A stretch of DNA of 64,000 nt from Clostridia bacterium (lineage in GTDB: Bacteria; Bacillota; Clostridia; Christensenellales; CAG-138), in NCBI GenBank assembly GCA_017407205.1, contig JAFQXA010000011.1:45556-109555 (forward strand), in the 5' to 3' direction. The notes under the pieces are model-generated. The model was given only the letters and a program-made list of their open reading frames with translations. It did not search any database and had not been told where the DNA came from. The position numbers were made by a program, and so were the translations under genes. Positions 24,799 through 34,428 of this stretch are shown here, piece by piece (position 1 is the stretch's first letter; every line of letters starts with the position of its first letter).

Positions 24799-26651
24799 GA
24801 TGGTCTTTCCCCCTTTGTTATTGAATAATACGCACCTTCATACGGTAAAATCCGTATGTTTATGTAATTTTCTCCGTCCTGTTCATAGCTTTTTATAACC
24901 TTGCCCTCGCTCAAATCGACTCCCGAAATAAGCTTTTTAACCGCAACCGGCTCAGTCATGTAAAGCCTGTAGCTTTCATGCTCCACGGGAGTGAAATTGA
25001 ATACGCACAAAAGCTCATTTCCGTCATTGTCCCGACGCAGGAAAGCTATTATGCTGTGGGAACTGTCATTTACCTCGACCCACTTGTAGCCGTCCCAATC
25101 CCTGTCATTTTCATAAAGAGGCGGATTGGACCTATAAAAGAAATTAAGCTCCTTTACAAACTCCCGGACATTTCTGTGAGCTTCATAATCAAGCAAGAGC
25201 CAGTCAAGCGACTGCATATATGCCCACTCAATGAACTGCCCAAACTCACTTCCCATGAACATGAGCTTTTTGCCCGGCTGTGCAAACTGATACATGAAAA
25301 GCAAGCGTAACTGCTTGAATTTGTCATCATAATTGCCAACCATACGCCCTATGAGTGAGTGCTTGCCGTGCACTACCTCGTCATGCGAGAAAGGAAGCAC
25401 AAACTTTTCGGAAAAAGCGTAGAACATGGGGAATGTCAGCTTGTCGTGATGATATTTTCTGTATACGCTGTCATACTCCATATAGCTTAAAGTATCGTTC
25501 ATCCAGCCCATATTCCATTTTAAATCAAAACCGAGACCGCCGTTTTCAACAGGCTCGGTCAGTTTTTCAAAGGATGTACTCTCCTCTGCTATCAATATGG
25601 CATCTTTGCACTCTCTATGCACGGCAACGGACAAGTTTTTCAAAAGTTCAATAGCTTCAAGGTTCTGATTACCGCCGTAAATATTGGGTATCCACTCTCC
25701 GTCTTCCCTGCCGTAATCGCGATAGAGCATACAGCTTACCGCATCAACACGCAAGGCATCTATATGACACTCTTTCAATAAAAATACCGCTGATGAGATC
25801 AAAAAGCTTTGCACCTGCGCTCTGCCGTAATCGAAAACAAGCGTTCCCCAACCCTTTTGGTCGCTTATTCTTGTATCCGCGTACTCATAAAGCGGAGTTC
25901 CGTCAAAACGCCTTAAGCCGTGTGCATCACGCGTGAAGTGCGCAGGCACCCAGTCTGCAATAACGCCTATTCCGTTCTGATGACAGGTATCGACAAAATA
26001 CATGAAATCCTGGGGCGTGCCCATTCTTGAAGTTATCGAGAAATAGCCCGTAACCTGATAACCCCAGCTCCCGTCAAACGGGAACTCGGTAACAGGCATA
26101 ATCTCAATGTGCGTATAGCCCATTTCTTTTACATACGGAACAAGCTCATGTGCAAGATCTCGGTAGCTTAAATCACTTTTCCATGAGGGCAAATGCACTT
26201 CATATATGCTGACAGGCGATGAATATGAAAGCTTTTCCCTGCGATTTTTTATGTACTCGTCATCATTCCATATATAATCATCAACGCTCCACACAATGGA
26301 AGCCGTATCAGGACGCTTTTCGCTGTAAAACGCAAATGGATCAGCCTTGAGTAAAACCTCGCCCGACTGCGTCAATATGGCAAATTTATAATTACAGCCT
26401 TTTTGGATATTCTCGACAAACCCTTCCCAAATACCGCTTGTACCCGAGGGAGAAAGCAGGTTTTGGGAAATATTCCAACCATTAAAGTCACCGACAACAC
26501 TTACAGCACGCGCATTGGGCGCCCATGTTGCAAAACGGAAAACACTTTTTCCGTCCTCAACAAATTCATGGCACCCCAAAGCACGGTAAGCATATGAATT
26601 TTTACCGGTATTAAAAAGGTAAATCTCGTTATTATCCAGGTTTTTCCGCAT
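24795..26651 (-). CDS. glgB: 1,4-alpha-glucan branching enzyme
   Basis: 618 aa. An N-terminal CBM48 domain (about 15-120, [20 protein letters not shown]) is followed by a GH13_9 barrel with [23 protein letters not shown] (nucleophile Asp), IAEEST (acid/base Glu) and [24 protein letters not shown] and a C-terminal beta domain complete it. It introduces alpha-1,6 branches into glycogen. This is the first gene of the glycogen operon; the 190-bp gap to the divergent DUF1540 gene must carry the operon promoter, but no clear -35/-10 pair was found. Confidence 0.96.
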   Translation of the reverse strand: MRKNLDNNEIYLFNTGKNSYAYRALGCHEFVEDGKSVFRFATWAPNARAVSVVGDFNGWNISQNLLSPSGTSGIWEGFVENIQKGCNYKFAILTQSGEVLLKADPFAFYSEKRPDTASIVWSVDDYIWNDDEYIKNRREKLSYSSPVSIYEVHLPSWKSDLSYRDLAHELVPYVKEMGYTHIEIMPVTEFPFDGSWGYQVTGYFSITSRMGTPQDFMYFVDTCHQNGIGVIADWVPAHFTRDAHGLRRFDGTPLYEYADTRISDQKGWGTLVFDYGRAQVQSFLISSAVFLLKECHIDALRVDAVSCMLYRDYGREDGEWIPNIYGGNQNLEAIELLKNLSVAVHRECKDAILIAEESTSFEKLTEPVENGGLGFDLKWNMGWMNDTLSYMEYDSVYRKYHHDKLTFPMFYAFSEKFVLPFSHDEVVHGKHSLIGRMVGNYDDKFKQLRLLFMYQFAQPGKKLMFMGSEFGQFIEWAYMQSLDWLLLDYEAHRNVREFVKELNFFYRSNPPLYENDRDWDGYKWVEVNDSSHSIIAFLRRDNDGNELLCVFNFTPVEHESYRLYMTEPVAVKKLISGVDLSEGKVIKSYEQDGENYINIRILPYEGAYYSITKGERPS

Positions 26652-26844
26652 CTTCAGCTTTACTCCGAATATACGCTTCCCAAAAAAAGGTTGCTTGTTA
26701 TTCTATTGTATCACTATTTATCCACAAAGTGGAGCATTATTTATGATTATTTATAGTTTAAACATAATATTTATTATCAATGTATATTATGCTCAAATGG
26801 AGTACAAACTAAAAGCGTCAATAAAGAAACGGGAGGAAATGAAA

Positions 26845-27021
26845 ATGCCTAATCCTAAGTCGGGAAAGCAGACAATTAAATGCCATGTTTTAAGCTGCAA
26901 GCATAACTCGGACTGCGGCTGTGACCTTGGCTCGATAAGCGTAGAGCCGTGCAGCTCATGTCACAGCGGCAAGGCAGAGGACGAAAGCCTTTGCGGCAGC
27001 TATGAATGCAGAAACTGCTGA
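26845..27021 (+). CDS. DUF1540 Cys-rich protein
   Basis: 58 aa from the chosen start. DUF1540 pattern: IKCHVLSCKHNSDCGCDLGSI, then CSSCHS and a C-terminal YECRNC, nine Cys in total, likely a small metal-binding protein. These proteins are common in spore-forming Clostridia; the function is unknown. The frame is open further upstream, but GGGAGG at 26831-26836 is spaced 8 nt from the ATG at 26845 and only 2 nt from the ATG at 26839. It is divergent from the glycogen operon. Confidence 0.88.
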   Translation: MPNPKSGKQTIKCHVLSCKHNSDCGCDLGSISVEPCSSCHSGKAEDESLCGSYECRNC

Positions 27022-27036
27022 CATTATTGACAGGCA

Positions 27037-27066
27037 AAAAAACGCTCCGAAAACGGAGCGTTTTTT
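27037..27066. terminator. Bidirectional terminator between the DUF1540 and LRR/dockerin genes
   Basis: 13-bp stem AAAAAACGCTCCG (27037-27049)/CGGAGCGTTTTTT (27054-27066) with a 4-nt loop. Confidence 0.88.
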
Positions 27067-27080
27067 GTTGTTTTGAGCAC

Positions 27081-30000
27081 TTATTGGGCAACAATTCTTT
27101 GCATTGATGCTACATCGCGTGAATCAAGCTTACTGTCTGCCTTGAGGTCGCCTGCCGTAAAGAATTCATCTTCCAAAACAGCATTTCCCAAAATATGCTT
27201 TTGCAGGGAAGCAATATCTCTTGAATTTACTTTTGCATCACCGTCCGTATCACCGTCAACAACTGTTTTTGCACTTTGTGCCACATTGCCCTGTGAATCC
27301 GTAATAGAAACAGTAAAGCCTGTTCCGACAAGAGCATCTTCACTTGCTTCATTGCCGTCAGCATCCTTTAAAGTAAGCTTGTCGGCATTTACCATGTTCT
27401 CAAAGAATTCTTTTACGCTTGTCTGAGCCTTTATAAATCTCAACAAATTCTGCTCACTGTATACCCTGTAACCGCTGTTCCAAAGCGGCTCGATTGCCAA
27501 AAACTCAACCGCTTCGCCTTCACATTCAACGATTTTTACGTTTTCAAGTGATTCCGGAGCAAAAGACCCTACCGTTGAACCGTTATAAAGGTATATAGTA
27601 ACATTATCCGTTCCGTAAAATGCAACTGCATCTCCGCCTATTTCAAAATGAGCACCGTTTAACACCACTATGTTTTTAAGTGCAGGGCAATGCGAAAATG
27701 CCGAAGCCTTTACCGTAACATCATGGTCAATTATCAATGTTTCCAGGTAATTGTTATGACTTATTGCACCGCTTGATACAAGGTACGTTTCATCGGGGAT
27801 CGTGTATGTACCGCCTCGCGAAGACGGGAACCATAAAAGCGTATCCTTCGACTTGTTAAACAGCACGCCGTCAACTGAAGTAAAGTACTCGTTTCCTTCC
27901 TCAATTTCCACTCCCAAAAGCTCACTGCAAGCATAAAAAGCATCATACTCAAGCTTTTCCACAGTTGCCTCAATTACAAATATGCCCTTCTTTTTATTGG
28001 GATAGCAATGCAGGGTTTTTTTATCTTTACTGTAAAGTACTCCGTCCACAGTGCAATAATTGGGATTTTCTTCCGCTACCTCTATGCTTTCAAGCTCCGG
28101 AAAAGCCCTAGAAACAGTGCTGTCTATCGTTTTCACATTTGCGCCAATATAGAGATTTTTAATTTTACAGCCTTGAAATGTTTTGGTAGATATACTGACC
28201 ACGTTATCAGGTATCTTATAGGTGTCACCGTGATTCGGCGGATAGTATATAATTTTGTTTCCTCCCTTGTTAAATAGAACTCCGTCAATTGTAACATAAT
28301 ACGGATTAGCTACCGTTATTTCTATCCTCTCAAGCGATTCGCAGGAATTAAACGTTTCAGAATATATATCCTTAACCCTGCTTCCCATACTTATCTTGGT
28401 AAGATTATTGCACTTATAAAAGGCACCGGGCTCAATACGCTCTATTTCTCCCGTTATTGTGCAAACACTTGCCTCACTCTTTGCTGGATAGACACAAAGA
28501 TTGAACAAGCTATGCAATGCACCGCCTTCAACACGGTATCTTGTATTCTTTTCATCAACGGTTATTTTTTCAATGGAGGGGCAGTATCCAAAAGCACTTA
28601 CTCCGATAACAGACACTTTTTCGCCTATCTCTACGGTTTCAAGTGCGTCACAGTATGCAAATGCTTTTTCACCAATATACTCCGCATTACCCACAAGGGC
28701 AACGTTCTCAAGTGCGCAACCGTAAAACGCCTCTTTTTCTATGTTTGAGACCTTTTCCAACGTAACAGTTTTAAGCAAAATACAACCGCAAAACGCTCTT
28801 TCTCCGATTGTTTTTATGCCTTCGTTAAGTATCACCGTTTCAAGCGCATTGCAGCGCATAAATGCTTGTGCACCTATATTACTGACCAATCCGCTTATTT
28901 CAACTTTTTTAAGTGAATCGCACTCATAAAACGCACCTTCGCCAAGAGAACAGGTAACAACAATATCTTCAAGTCCGTCACAGTATGCAAATGCATAAGC
29001 TCCTATTTCGCTCACTTTGGTCATATCAATGCTTTTAAGTACATCACAATCATAAAATGCTTTATCACCGATTGCACAAAGTGTATTTTGAAATACTACG
29101 CTCTCTAATGCATCGCAATCATAAAATGATGATTCTCCCATGTATGTAACGGTATCGCCTATCACAACATCGGTAAGCTTATCGCAGTTTTCAAATGCTT
29201 TCTCCGCTATTTGCTTTACTTTTTCATCAACAATATATTTACCCGTAACTCCTTTAGGGCAGAATATCAATTTGCTGTTTTCTTTTTCAAGCAAGGCACC
29301 GTTTGCATCCGCATATTTTTCATTGTTTTCATCAACATTTATGCTTTCAAGTGCTGTGCAGCCCGAAAATGCCAAAATATCAATTTCTTTTATTTTTTCG
29401 GATATGTCTATACTTTTAAGTGAAGTACAGTTTAAAAATGTCTGCTCTTCAATAGTTGTTATACTGTTGCCCAATTCAACAGTTGTAAGTGCAGTTGCGT
29501 TTTCAAATATACGCCACGGCAAAGCCGCAACGCTGTCGGGAACAGTTACCTTTTCAAGATATGCACAGTCCTTGAATGCCTTTACGCCAATCTCCGTTAC
29601 GCCATCGGGTATAACATACTCCTCCCCCGTTTTTTGCGGAGGGTAGAACCAAAGCGTTTTCATTTTCTTATCAAACAACACACCGTCAACTGAAGCATAG
29701 TTCTTGTTCTTCTTCGATACCTCAAACACCTTTAAATTGGGCTTATCGGTATACAAGCTTTCCACATAGCGCAAAGAGCCGTCTGAAGGATTTGTTGAAT
29801 ATGTATGAATACTTTCTACATTTTTTCCTATGCCGATATATTCAAGTGCCGTGCAGCCTTTGATTGAGTCAACTCGTATCTCTTTTAATCCGTCACCGAA
29901 AACTATTTTTTTAAGAGATGCACAATCCTTAAAAGCTTCTTCCTCAATCGTTTCAACGCTGTCGGGAATAATTATTTCTTCAAGCAAAGGGCAGTTTTGA

Positions 30001-30746
30001 AAAGCCCATCTTTCAATCGTTTCAAGGCTGTCAGGAATGGTTACTTCTTTAAGTTTTTTACAACCTGCAAACGCTGATGCACCAATGCTTTCTGTCTTTG
30101 GCGGAATATCTACACTTTCAATCGAAGTACAGCAAAATGCAGATGCGCCTATTCTTTTTAAGCCATAAGGCAAAACAACCTTTGTGAGCGATTCACAGTA
30201 TTTAAAACCTCCACTTATTTCCTCAACAGTATCAGGCACCGTATATTCGCCCAAATTATTATTTTTAGGGCAATACAAGAGCCTCTTCATTTTCTTGTCA
30301 AACAAAATACCGTCTTTTGAAGCATAATACTCATTGCCCTCTGCCACTTCTATATATTCAAGTGCATAAAAGAAGTCAAGCACATCCATATCTATATATT
30401 CTATTGTTTCCGGAATCACGATTTTCTTAAGAGTTGTATTAACCGCACATTCACACATGAGCTCTGATTCCATTCTTGTAACGGGCATTCCATTAAGCTC
30501 TGACGGAACCTCAGCTGCCTCCGCTGTGCCTTCATAATGCCCGACTGTCCACTCTCCGTCATTTAAATAAAACGCAAAGCTACCTTCATCTTTTTCATCA
30601 GAATTAAAATGAAGTTCACATTCATAATCAGCATCTTTAGCTTCAAATTCTTTAATTTCGCCCTCATAAGATGCAAGTGATGTATATGGTATAAAAATAC
30701 TCATAATCATTATAAAAACCAACAGAAACGAAAGTATCTTTTTCAT
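27081..30746 (-). CDS. Giant secreted leucine-rich-repeat (BspA/LRR_5 type) protein with C-terminal dockerin
   Basis: 1221 aa. Signal peptide (1-25), then from about residue 75 to 1060 a long array of roughly 23-residue LRR_5 repeats of the type AFENCDKLTDVVIGDTVTYMG. The array is interrupted by several insets such as YYASKDGILFDKKMKRLLYCP, which may be capping or strand-exchange segments repeated about seven times. A short linker domain precedes a type I dockerin at about 1160-1221, with calcium loops DTDGDAKVNSRD and DLKADSKLDSRD. BspA-like proteins bind host or other cells and matrix proteins; with a dockerin it may be displayed on a cohesin scaffold rather than a sortase anchor. AAAGGAG precedes the ATG. 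Surface location is inferred from the signal peptide. Confidence 0.88.
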   Translation of the reverse strand: MKKILSFLLVFIMIMSIFIPYTSLASYEGEIKEFEAKDADYECELHFNSDEKDEGSFAFYLNDGEWTVGHYEGTAEAAEVPSELNGMPVTRMESELMCECAVNTTLKKIVIPETIEYIDMDVLDFFYALEYIEVAEGNEYYASKDGILFDKKMKRLLYCPKNNNLGEYTVPDTVEEISGGFKYCESLTKVVLPYGLKRIGASAFCCTSIESVDIPPKTESIGASAFAGCKKLKEVTIPDSLETIERWAFQNCPLLEEIIIPDSVETIEEEAFKDCASLKKIVFGDGLKEIRVDSIKGCTALEYIGIGKNVESIHTYSTNPSDGSLRYVESLYTDKPNLKVFEVSKKNKNYASVDGVLFDKKMKTLWFYPPQKTGEEYVIPDGVTEIGVKAFKDCAYLEKVTVPDSVAALPWRIFENATALTTVELGNSITTIEEQTFLNCTSLKSIDISEKIKEIDILAFSGCTALESINVDENNEKYADANGALLEKENSKLIFCPKGVTGKYIVDEKVKQIAEKAFENCDKLTDVVIGDTVTYMGESSFYDCDALESVVFQNTLCAIGDKAFYDCDVLKSIDMTKVSEIGAYAFAYCDGLEDIVVTCSLGEGAFYECDSLKKVEISGLVSNIGAQAFMRCNALETVILNEGIKTIGERAFCGCILLKTVTLEKVSNIEKEAFYGCALENVALVGNAEYIGEKAFAYCDALETVEIGEKVSVIGVSAFGYCPSIEKITVDEKNTRYRVEGGALHSLFNLCVYPAKSEASVCTITGEIERIEPGAFYKCNNLTKISMGSRVKDIYSETFNSCESLERIEITVANPYYVTIDGVLFNKGGNKIIYYPPNHGDTYKIPDNVVSISTKTFQGCKIKNLYIGANVKTIDSTVSRAFPELESIEVAEENPNYCTVDGVLYSKDKKTLHCYPNKKKGIFVIEATVEKLEYDAFYACSELLGVEIEEGNEYFTSVDGVLFNKSKDTLLWFPSSRGGTYTIPDETYLVSSGAISHNNYLETLIIDHDVTVKASAFSHCPALKNIVVLNGAHFEIGGDAVAFYGTDNVTIYLYNGSTVGSFAPESLENVKIVECEGEAVEFLAIEPLWNSGYRVYSEQNLLRFIKAQTSVKEFFENMVNADKLTLKDADGNEASEDALVGTGFTVSITDSQGNVAQSAKTVVDGDTDGDAKVNSRDIASLQKHILGNAVLEDEFFTAGDLKADSKLDSRDVASMQRIVAQ

Positions 30747-30857
30747 ACAAATTCTCCTTTGGCATTTTCTTTTATTTTACAAATTTTCACAAGAGTCTGT
30801 CAAGCGATTTTGAAAATTGTACTTTTTTTGCCATAATTACTGCTTCTTTTTGCATTA

Positions 30858-30888
30858 AAACAGTCCGCACAAAATGTGCGGACTGTTT
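30858..30888. terminator. Terminator after murC
   Basis: 13-bp stem AAACAGTCCGCAC (30858-30870)/GTGCGGACTGTTT (30876-30888); on the minus strand it is followed by TTTTAA. Confidence 0.78.
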
Positions 30889-30899
30889 GTTCTTTTCTT

Positions 30900-32273
30900 T
30901 TAATCTTCAAGAAAAAGTCTTGTTTTCTTGTAAACGTCACCGCTTCCGAGCGTGATTACCATATCACCGCTTTGTGCGTGCTCATCAAGGAATGTGCGTA
31001 TTTCTTCAAATGTTGAAATATAAATAGTGTTTGTACCTGTCTTTGCTATCGCTTCTGCCATATCGCGTGCGTGAACGCTTCCGTCATCGGTTTCTCTGCC
31101 CGGGTAGATGTCGGGAACGATTACCGTATCTGCATACTTAAAGCAGTTGAGATTATCGAGGAAGAGTGTCTTTGCGCGTGTGTAGCTGTTGCATTGGAAT
31201 ACGCACCACATCTTATTGTGAGGATAGCGTGAAGCTGCTGACAATACTGCTTCTATTTCTGCTGTGTGGTGTGCATAATCGTGGAACACCTTTATTCCGT
31301 TACGCTCACCGTAATACTCAAAGCGACGGCGTGTGTTCTTATAATCTGCAAGTGCTTTTATTATATATTCCTTGTCAATTCCAAGCTCAATAGCGGTAAT
31401 CGCGGCAGCTATTGAGTCTATTATGCTGTGCTCACCGGGAACATTAAGCTCAACTTTAAAGAGAGTTTCACCGTTTTTAACAAGGTCATACGAAGGATTG
31501 CCCATATCATTGTAAACTATGTTGCAGGGCGTGTATTCTGCATCCTTCATGCCAAAGGATACGCATCTTACATCGCCCTTGAACTCATCCATCAAAGCCT
31601 TTACCCTGAAGTCATCACTGCAACCGATGAAAAGCCCGTCTTTGGGCAAAAGACGAATGTATTTTCTGAATGCGTTTACTATGTTGTCAATGTTCTTGAA
31701 ATAATCAAGGTGGTCATTATCGATATTGTTTATTATCGCAATGGTGGGACGAAGCGTCAAAAAGCTCTCAACATACTCGCAGGCTTCTGTGATGAAAACA
31801 TCATTTGAGCCGAGTGCAACACCGCCGCCCATGAAATCCACAAAACCGCCTACATGAACGGTTGCATCAAGCTTGCTCTCGTGTGACATGAGTGCAAGCA
31901 TTGAGGTTATCGTGGTTTTCCCGTGACAGCCTGCAACGCCGACAACCGTTTCATAGCCTTCGCTCAATTGTCCTAAGGCCACACTTCTTTCAATTTCGGG
32001 AATATTGTGTTCCTTTGCATATACACGCTCAGGATTTACTTCCTTTATGGCGGCAGAATATATGATAAGGTCTGCATCGCCTACGTTTTCAGCGTTATGA
32101 CCTATAAACACCTCAATACCGTCTTTTTCAAGCTGTTGTGTAAAAGGTGATACATTCGCATCGGAGCCCTTTACCTCATAACCTCTTGCTGTAAGTATTC
32201 TTGCAAGACCACTCATTGAGCAGCCGCCGATACCGATAAGGTGTATTTTTTTGTGTTCTTTAATATGTGCCAT
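30900..32273 (-). CDS. murC: UDP-N-acetylmuramate--L-alanine ligase
   Basis: 457 aa, standard for MurC, which adds the first residue of the peptidoglycan stem peptide in the cytoplasm. The N-terminal Rossmann GIGGCSMSGLA, the ATP loop VAGCHGKTTITSML (about 110-125), NIDNDHLDYF and the C-terminal HDYAHHTAEI are all present. GGAGGGGG lies before the ATG. It is 35 bp downstream of ispE, so the two may be co-transcribed from the ispE/spoIIR divergent region. Confidence 0.96.
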   Translation of the reverse strand: MAHIKEHKKIHLIGIGGCSMSGLARILTARGYEVKGSDANVSPFTQQLEKDGIEVFIGHNAENVGDADLIIYSAAIKEVNPERVYAKEHNIPEIERSVALGQLSEGYETVVGVAGCHGKTTITSMLALMSHESKLDATVHVGGFVDFMGGGVALGSNDVFITEACEYVESFLTLRPTIAIINNIDNDHLDYFKNIDNIVNAFRKYIRLLPKDGLFIGCSDDFRVKALMDEFKGDVRCVSFGMKDAEYTPCNIVYNDMGNPSYDLVKNGETLFKVELNVPGEHSIIDSIAAAITAIELGIDKEYIIKALADYKNTRRRFEYYGERNGIKVFHDYAHHTAEIEAVLSAASRYPHNKMWCVFQCNSYTRAKTLFLDNLNCFKYADTVIVPDIYPGRETDDGSVHARDMAEAIAKTGTNTIYISTFEEIRTFLDEHAQSGDMVITLGSGDVYKKTRLFLED

Positions 32274-32308
32274 GTTTTCCCCCTCCTTGATAAGGTATTA
32301 TATACATT

Positions 32309-33127
32309 TCAATTACAAATAGTTCTGCACACTCTTGCAAATTCAACGTCCTGGAACTCTTTTTGTGCTTCTTGTGCCTTTTTGAGGCTTTCAAATATGC
32401 CAAAAACCGCACTTCCGCTTCCCGTCATCTGCGCGCCGAGTGCTCCGCACTCTATGAGCCTTTTTTTATACTCTGCAATTTCGGGCACTATTGCCTGCGC
32501 CTCTTTTTCAAGTGCATTGTAAAGCTTTTTTGAAACGCCTTTTACATCGCCCTGTTCAAGTGCTTTTACCATACCTTGAGTATCCGCACATTCAAGCGGA
32601 AGCTTTATTTTGGAAAAAAGCAGCGGCGTTGAAACTCCGCGACTTCCCTTTACTATGAGAAGATTCATCTCCTGCCCCTTTACGGGAGTCAATATTTCGC
32701 CTATTCCGCGTGCCGTTGCACATCCGCCCAGCATACAAAACGGAACATCTGCACCTACGGACTTACCAATCAAAAAAAGCTCGTCCTCGCTGTATGCACC
32801 GTATATTTTCTGTAAAGCTCTCAAAACAGCAGCCGCATCGGCCGATGCTCCGCCCATGCCTGCTTCACTCGGTATTCCTTTTTCTATTTTTATGTGTGCA
32901 CCGCCCTCGAAGTTTTCAAAGTATGCTTTGGCTGCGCGATATGCCGTATTGTTTTCGGGAATGGGCGTGTCACACTCAACGCATATGTTGTCAGCCTTTT
33001 CTACATACACAGTATCAAAAACGTCAACTGCGTGCATGACGGACTCAAGGTCATGATATCCGTCCGCCCTTTTCCCCGTAACCGACAATGTTAAATTTAT
33101 CTTTGCATACGCATTTATTTTTTCCAT
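32309..33127 (-). CDS. ispE: 4-diphosphocytidyl-2-C-methyl-D-erythritol kinase
   Basis: 272 aa. GHMP kinase of the MEP isoprenoid pathway, phosphorylating CDP-methylerythritol. Family features are AYAKINLTLSVTGKRADGYHDLES at the N-terminus (read in parts), the ATP loop SEAGMGGASADAAAV and the C-terminal MTGSGSAVFGIF. The frame extends to 33187, but the extra residues do not look like IspE; AAAGGAG upstream of 33127 and the family N-terminus MEKINAYAKINL set the start here. It is divergent from spoIIR with only 58 bp between the start codons, so the promoters overlap. Confidence 0.94.
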   Translation of the reverse strand: MEKINAYAKINLTLSVTGKRADGYHDLESVMHAVDVFDTVYVEKADNICVECDTPIPENNTAYRAAKAYFENFEGGAHIKIEKGIPSEAGMGGASADAAAVLRALQKIYGAYSEDELFLIGKSVGADVPFCMLGGCATARGIGEILTPVKGQEMNLLIVKGSRGVSTPLLFSKIKLPLECADTQGMVKALEQGDVKGVSKKLYNALEKEAQAIVPEIAEYKKRLIECGALGAQMTGSGSAVFGIFESLKKAQEAQKEFQDVEFARVCRTICN

Positions 33128-33129
33128 GT

Positions 33130-33157
33130 GTATATTATACTCCTTTGTGGCAATACT
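33130..33157 (+). promoter_or_regulatory. Candidate forespore sigma-F promoter for spoIIR
   Basis: GTATA (33130-33134), 14 bp, then GGCAATACT (33149-33157). This fits the sigma-F pattern GYATA / GGnnAnAnT. Transcription of spoIIR by sigma-F is established in Bacillus subtilis; here the match is by eye only. Confidence 0.45.
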
Positions 33158-33185
33158 CGCATTATTAAATTGTGAGGTATTTGCC

Positions 33186-33794
33186 ATGAATAAAAAAGTT
33201 TACAAGATTTTCGTCATTTTTTTAGCTTCAATCGCGAGTTTTTTGTCCATCATGCACTTTTTGCCGTCAAGCTCGGAGAGCGACTCAATTTACGACTCTG
33301 TTTTTCGCCTGCACATAATCGCAAACAGCGACAGCGAGGCTGATCAGAAAGTAAAGCTTCTTGTGCGTGATGCACTTTTGAACTACGAAAGGCAGGCAAT
33401 GGAAAAAGCCGATTCGCGCGAGGAGGCAAAAGAACTTCTCATGCAAAGCGGTGACGAGATTTTAAAGCTTACGGAGAAAGTTTTAAAAGAAAACGGCTTC
33501 AACTATAAAGCACAGCTCATGATAGGCAATTTCTATTTTCCCGACCGCGAATATCAGGATAAATTCTATCCTGCCGGAAATTATGAGGCACTTCGCATAA
33601 TCTTGGGTGACGGCAACGGCAAAAACTGGTGGTGCGTAATGTTTCCTCCTTTGTGCATATTAGATACCGATAACGGGCAGATTGAACAAGAGGAAATAAA
33701 GTTTTCAAGCTTTTTCCTTGATATACTAAATCGTATTGACGGAGGAGTTTTATGGAGTTCAATAAAAGAAAAATTTGCTTCCTGCTTGCAATAA
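33186..33794 (+). CDS. spoIIR: Stage II sporulation protein R
   Basis: 202 aa. An N-terminal hydrophobic segment (about 5-25) and the SpoIIR signature FRLHIIANSDSEADQKVKLLVRD identify it. SpoIIR is made in the forespore under sigma-F and signals across the septum to trigger SpoIIGA processing of pro-sigma-E in the mother cell. The frame is open 60 nt upstream, but TGAGGT 8 nt before the ATG at 33186 sets the start. Its last 43 bp overlap the sleB start region. Confidence 0.93.
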   Translation: MNKKVYKIFVIFLASIASFLSIMHFLPSSSESDSIYDSVFRLHIIANSDSEADQKVKLLVRDALLNYERQAMEKADSREEAKELLMQSGDEILKLTEKVLKENGFNYKAQLMIGNFYFPDREYQDKFYPAGNYEALRIILGDGNGKNWWCVMFPPLCILDTDNGQIEQEEIKFSSFFLDILNRIDGGVLWSSIKEKFASCLQ

Positions 33795-34414
33795 TACTCT
33801 TAATTTGTTTTTTGCTTGCCCCACACACCTTAGCCAAGGTATACAAGGTCGGCTCACGGGGCAGCGAAGTAAAAACCATACAGACAAAGCTCAAGCGTTG
33901 GGGCTATTATAATGGCACGGTTGACGGAATATTCGGCACAAAAACAAAGCAAGCCGTCATATCCTTTCAGCGTAAAAACGGACTCACGGCGGACGGAATT
34001 GTAGGCAGCGCAACCCTCAGGGCGCTCGGTATGGCAAGCTCGTCCTCAAGCTCAAGTTCAAGCAATAATTCAAACCTTTACCTGCTTGCGCAGCTTGTTC
34101 ACGGTGAGGCAAGAGGCGAGCCCTACAAGGGACAGGTAGCAGTCGCCTCGGTTGTTTTAAACCGAGTAAAAAGCTCGTCATTCCCAAACTCAATACCGGG
34201 CGTAATATACCAAAGCGGTGCATTTTCGGTAGTCGATGACGGACAGATAAACCTAACGCCCAACGAAACTGCAATAAAAGCCGCGAAAGACGCAATGAAC
34301 GGCTGGGACCCGACAAACGGTTGTCTTTACTATTACAACCCCAGGAAAACCACAAACAAATGGATGCTCTCAAAGCCCGTCAAGCTCGTAATCGGCTCAC
34401 ATTCATTCTTTTAA
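33752..34414 (+). CDS. sleB: Spore cortex-lytic enzyme SleB
   Basis: 220 aa. Signal peptide (about 1-28), a peptidoglycan-binding domain (32-92, GSRGSEVKTIQTKLKRWGYY...DGIVG), a Ser-rich linker and a SleB/Hydrolase_2 catalytic domain (108-220) with LVHGEARGEPYKGQVAVASV; Glu119 is the expected catalytic acid. SleB is a germination lytic transglycosylase acting on muramic-delta-lactam cortex. GGAGGAG before the ATG lies inside the spoIIR 3' end, so the 43-bp overlap is real. ypeB follows after 14 bp, the conserved sleB-ypeB pair. Confidence 0.94.
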   Translation: MEFNKRKICFLLAIILLICFLLAPHTLAKVYKVGSRGSEVKTIQTKLKRWGYYNGTVDGIFGTKTKQAVISFQRKNGLTADGIVGSATLRALGMASSSSSSSSSNNSNLYLLAQLVHGEARGEPYKGQVAVASVVLNRVKSSSFPNSIPGVIYQSGAFSVVDDGQINLTPNETAIKAAKDAMNGWDPTNGCLYYYNPRKTTNKWMLSKPVKLVIGSHSFF

Positions 34415-34428
34415 AGGAGTAAAAAGCA

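Noticed and set aside
26652..26844. Promoter and riboswitch search upstream of the glycogen operon
   Set aside because: Several TA-rich hexamers, but no pair with good spacing, and no structured RNA seen.
32309..33187. Longer ispE beginning at 33187
   Set aside because: The extra N-terminal residues do not resemble IspE, would overlap the spoIIR start, and the ribosome binding site favours 33127.
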